From Eulemur rufifrons (Eukaryota; Chordata; Mammalia; Primates; Lemuridae): a DNA stretch of 64,000 nucleotides. Of the stretch, positions 60,395 through 64,000 are shown piece by piece. The position numbers and the translations under genes were made by a program. How positions within the stretch are numbered: position 1 is the stretch's first letter; the number at the start of each line of letters is the position of its first letter. Under the pieces are notes generated by a model. That model saw only the letters and a program-made list of their open reading frames with translations, had not been told where the DNA came from and made no database searches. The DNA lies in assembly GCF_041146395.1 (NCBI RefSeq), contig NC_091010.1, positions 47,450,001-47,514,000 of the forward strand. Reading direction: 5' to 3'.

Positions 60395-60470
60395 CCTGCC
60401 TCTGCAGTTACACCACCAGTATAAAGCGCTTCATTAACCTGTCAATCAAAGCCCGCTTCTCTCTAGCTCT
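60395..60470. promoter_or_regulatory. Small candidate conserved noncoding element with PBX-MEIS site
   Basis: 'taaagcgcttcattaacctg' followed by tcaatcaaag. The decamer ctgtcaatca (60439-60448; tgattgacag on minus) is the exact PBX-MEIS/PREP composite site, next to an ATTA core. Confidence 0.48.
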
Positions 60471-61370
60471 CATGCTCTGCCCTGCAACAGTCCATGCTAT
60501 ATGTGCTCCTGCACGTTATTCCATCCTGGGACCATTTGGCATTGCCCAGACTCTCCCTACACAGGCGTGGCTCCTGTTGCCTCCCAGGACCCCCTAAACT
60601 TTCATGCTTTACCCAGAAGAGTCTGGGGCCCAGTGTTGCCTGTGTGTGATACATGTGAGCATAGAACATTATCTTGTTATGTGTGGGGCCTTATTCCAAG
60701 CCATACATGCATGAGAGATGACTGTTCTAAAAACTAAAGCACCTTGGACTAGTATGAGGGGGTCTGGCTCTGAGCTATGTGACCTTGGACTCATCACCTT
60801 CCCTCTCTGAGCCTCAGTGGCCTCTCTGCCCTAGGCAGTTTGGTTTGGACTAGAAACTAGACAATCTCTGTTGTTCCTCCTTCCAACCTTCTGAGTTCAG
60901 GTGAATGTAGCTGATTCTTGACCTTCAGAATTGTACACGCATGTGTATAAAAGTGCATGTGCCGTCTCCTACCTGTTTTCCCTCCCTGGGAGCTGACTTG
61001 CAGGGGCTGGACCACCAAAGCCCAGAGGCTACTCCTGACCTGGAAGCAGTGTGCCTTTCCAAGAGTCCACATGCCACCATCCACTGGAGTCCACTACAGG
61101 AACAGACATACTCGCTCACATCCACACCTGCTTGCTATGACCAAACACCTGCAGGCTGTAGATGTGCATGCCTAATGTGGGCACCTATGCAGAGGTATAC
61201 CCAAGTAGGTGTGGGCCCAAGCCATGGCCTTCCTTATAGAGGGTTCCCCAAGCACTGAGGGTTCCCCTGAGCATCCTGAGCTTCCCAGTTGAGGCCTGGA
61301 CTTGCTCCCACCTGCCAGGCCCGCATAGAGGGAAGAGGGGCTGTCTTCCATGACAGGGGAGGGCTCTGCT
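60471..61370. other. Mostly unique; MIR fragment at 60745-60850
   Basis: A sense MIR piece ('ctatgtgaccttggactcat', 'cctctctgagcctcagtggc') lies at 60745-60850. Otherwise no repeat or gene is recognised. Confidence 0.5.
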
Positions 61371-61374
61371 CACC

Positions 61375-61562
61375 CCACTTGTGGTTTCTTTATTGTGCGT
61401 TAATGAAACCCTGTTTCTTCTGGGTGTTTAATTCTTTCCATCTATTATGTTTAGACAACTCATTAACAATCATTCATTATAATTAGACTTCAATTTTAGG
61501 CTCCTTTCTCAGGGGAGGCAATGCAGAGCTTTTACACATTTGCATCATAAACAGCTTCCAAA
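61375..61562. promoter_or_regulatory. Candidate conserved noncoding element
   Basis: A/T-rich, repeat-free: 'tattgtgcgttaatgaaacc', 'actcattaacaatcattcat', 'tataattagacttcaatttt'. POU octamer atttgcat at 61538-61545. The last clear element of the series. Confidence 0.57.
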
Positions 61563-62275
61563 TCTCTGGGTGCCACCCCTACCCTGTCCCACACTAGCAG
61601 TCTTCCCTCCTTTTTTCTCTTTCCTTCCCTCCCTTCTGCCCATCCCCTGCTCCAAATGCAGGGGTGAGGGTGGAAAAGGAGAACTGAGGTGTGCACATAG
61701 GATCCCCAAGTCCCTCACTGCTGACTCTACTGTCCAATGCAGGGAGTGGGCTTCCTTAGAAGCAGATTCCACCTCCTGCCCACCACAGAGTAGCACTGGG
61801 CCATTGTACCCCCAAGCTCTCCCCAAGAGCCCTCGGCTGCTGGCTCTTTGAGGGTTCCCATGTGGGTTCATATGCACAGATATCCCTGCCCATGTAGACA
61901 CACACACAAGTGTGTACACCAGATACATGACCACTTAGGGCTGGCAGAGGGAGTCCTGTGTGAGGATTTTTCTTTTTCCAGCTCTAAACTGAGACAAGTT
62001 CCCAGCACCACACCCCTCCCCAGTTCCTTTAAGTTTAAGGACCCCTGTTCCTTTCAGGCTTTACTTGCAATATCATAGGCTCTCTATTTGATGAATGAAT
62101 GTTTGCTGAGGGAATGAATGAATTTTAGTGGAAATGACTGGGCTCTTTTTTAAAAAAAATAAAACAATGGTTAGATGTCACAAAGTAGGTGGCAGTGCCT
62201 TAACTGCATGCATGTTGTCCGGCCTAAGGGCCTCTTCCATCCTAGGCAAGCGGAGTGCTAACCTTCTCTCCTTTC
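61563..62275. other. No recognised element
   Basis: Unique sequence with a short CACA run near 61898-61908 and a GAATGAATG-type tail at about 62091-62123 (possible L2 end). No gene support. Confidence 0.35.
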
Positions 62276-62279
62276 ATAC

Positions 62280-62860
<581 letters not shown>

Positions 62861-63545
62861 AGAGAATATTTATATTAATAATTTATGAGTAACCATAATA
62901 ATAGTCCCAGGAAGAGGCCTCATGGGTCATCCTGTGCAACTTCATTTCCAGCAGAGCAGTCTTTCCTACGGCGTCCTCAGTGGGTGCTGCTTGAATATGT
63001 CAGTCATGGGGAGCTCGGCACTGTCCCGTTTCATTATTGGACAGATCTCCTCAAGAGAAAGTTTTTCTCCAGGTTCAGTTACAATGACCCTTCTTGCAAT
63101 CTTCCCCATTAGCCCTGGAGCTGGCCTCTGGGGCCTCTGGGAATTTGCCTCCTGCTCAGCAGTGGCTACTCCGAGAAGCCCCCATCAGGGAGTCGACAAG
63201 AGGGCGGGATGGAGGGCAAATGCCACGATGGCCTGGGAGGATTGGCAGAAGGAGGCGGAGAGGCTGATGGGAGAAGCAGGGTGTGGGGCATGGCTGGACC
63301 CTCTCAGAGGATGTGGGAACCAGAGGGAGCCACAGGAGGGGAGACAGAGACAGAGAGGGGACACCGGGGGAGAAGGATTTTCTATCAACAAAACAGCAGG
63401 ACAGATTCTGGCTGGTCTCTGGAAACATCTTCATCCGGTGCCTGAGGCCAGCTCTGAGCTCCTTTTAGCTCATTACTGGCAATTAGTCCTCTGGGCCCAG
63501 CCTGGGGGACTGGGGGAGGGGGACACTATTAGCTCTCACTCTCCT
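62861..63545. other. No recognised element
   Basis: A/T-rich at first, then G/C-rich unique sequence. The plus-strand frame of 218 codons (62922-63578) has no domain, ends in a CA repeat and is not supported as a gene. Confidence 0.35.
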
Positions 63546-63548
63546 GGA

Positions 63549-63574
63549 CACACACACATACACACACACACACC
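63549..63574. repeat. (CA)n microsatellite, short
   Basis: About 12 CA units with one T interruption. Confidence 0.88.
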
Positions 63575-63619
63575 ATGAATCAAGTTGACAACTTTGCCTA
63601 GGCCTGCCCTCCTTATCCT

Positions 63620-63925
63620 GCTCTGTGCGTGGAGTGGAAAGCACGCATCTACATGGATGTGTGCATGCGTGTGTACCTACATGAAGATGTCACAGGGCAG
63701 AGAGCGTGAGTGCACATGTCTGGCCAGTGTGAATGTGAGAGTATGCAAATGAGCAGGAAGTATGTGTGCACTTGTAGGGGATATGTATATAAGCACGCCC
63801 CATAAAAGAATGAGTGAACATATAACTGAGTATGTGAGGATAGAAAATACGTATGCACGTGTTGGGGGTGGGCACTGGGTGGGGATGAGCTGTGTGTGGG
63901 AACCTGTGACAATGCCTCGTGGGCT
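63620..63925. repeat. TG/TA-rich degenerate segment
   Basis: 'catggatgtgtgcatgcgtg', 'gtgtgaatgtgagagtatgc', 'gtatgtgtgcacttgtaggg'. It contains an octamer atgcaaat at 63743-63750, probably by chance. The remaining bases to 64000 are unique. Confidence 0.5.
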
Positions 63926-64000
63926 TCCCTGTCCGTGAGAATCCTGGCCTGCATGGTTGATACTGGGGCTGGGCTTCAGGAGAGGAAAAGGAGCAGCCAG

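Noticed and set aside
62922..63578. Plus-strand open frame of 218 codons
   Set aside because: No domain or splice context. It runs into a CA microsatellite at the 3' end, giving a His/Thr-rich tail.

Overview
The window is nuclear DNA from a primate, most probably a strepsirrhine and by its Alu type a lemur. Nine interspersed Alu copies carry the strepsirrhine signature ('aatcctagcactctgggagg', 'agcctgagcaagagc', 'gatgccacggcactc'). Three of them have an extra A/T-rich segment in the central linker. Old mammalian repeats (L2, MIR, L1M, an ERV-L LTR) make up most of the remaining recognisable sequence. No protein-coding exon could be supported. The longest open frames (about 100-218 codons) lie in CpG-rich, low-complexity or repeat DNA and show no recognisable domain, so no CDS is called. 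The locus itself could not be identified.

Layout. Positions 1-16,000 are A/T-rich and LINE-rich: L2 pieces, several decayed L1 copies, a probable HAL1-type element, MIRs, a nested Alu pair and a full-length 7SL RNA pseudogene inserted in an L1. A composite GAAA/GA/GGAGA microsatellite also lies here. From about 16.5 kb to 61.6 kb the character changes. G/C-rich DNA is punctuated by short A/T-rich, low-repeat islands of 100-400 bp, full of homeodomain-type TAATTA cores, POU octamers and one exact PBX-MEIS composite site. These look like conserved noncoding elements (CNEs) of a developmental regulatory landscape. The most gene-like part is 52.7-55.5 kb, a cluster of CpG islands interleaved with such elements. 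At its right edge a perfect 17-bp inverted repeat carries a consensus 5' splice site on each strand.

Between the candidate elements lie degenerate TG/CA-rich arrays (25.4, 26.4, 31.1, 44.9, 48.0, 63.6 kb and others), often directly beside them. MIRs occur many times, four times as close opposite-strand pairs.

How it would work together (inference): the window reads as intergenic regulatory DNA flanking or containing the start of a noncoding transcript near an unidentified developmental transcription-factor gene. Cross-species alignment and RNA data would be needed to confirm the CNE calls and any transcript. Repeat names come from recognising family consensus features by eye, without a database search.
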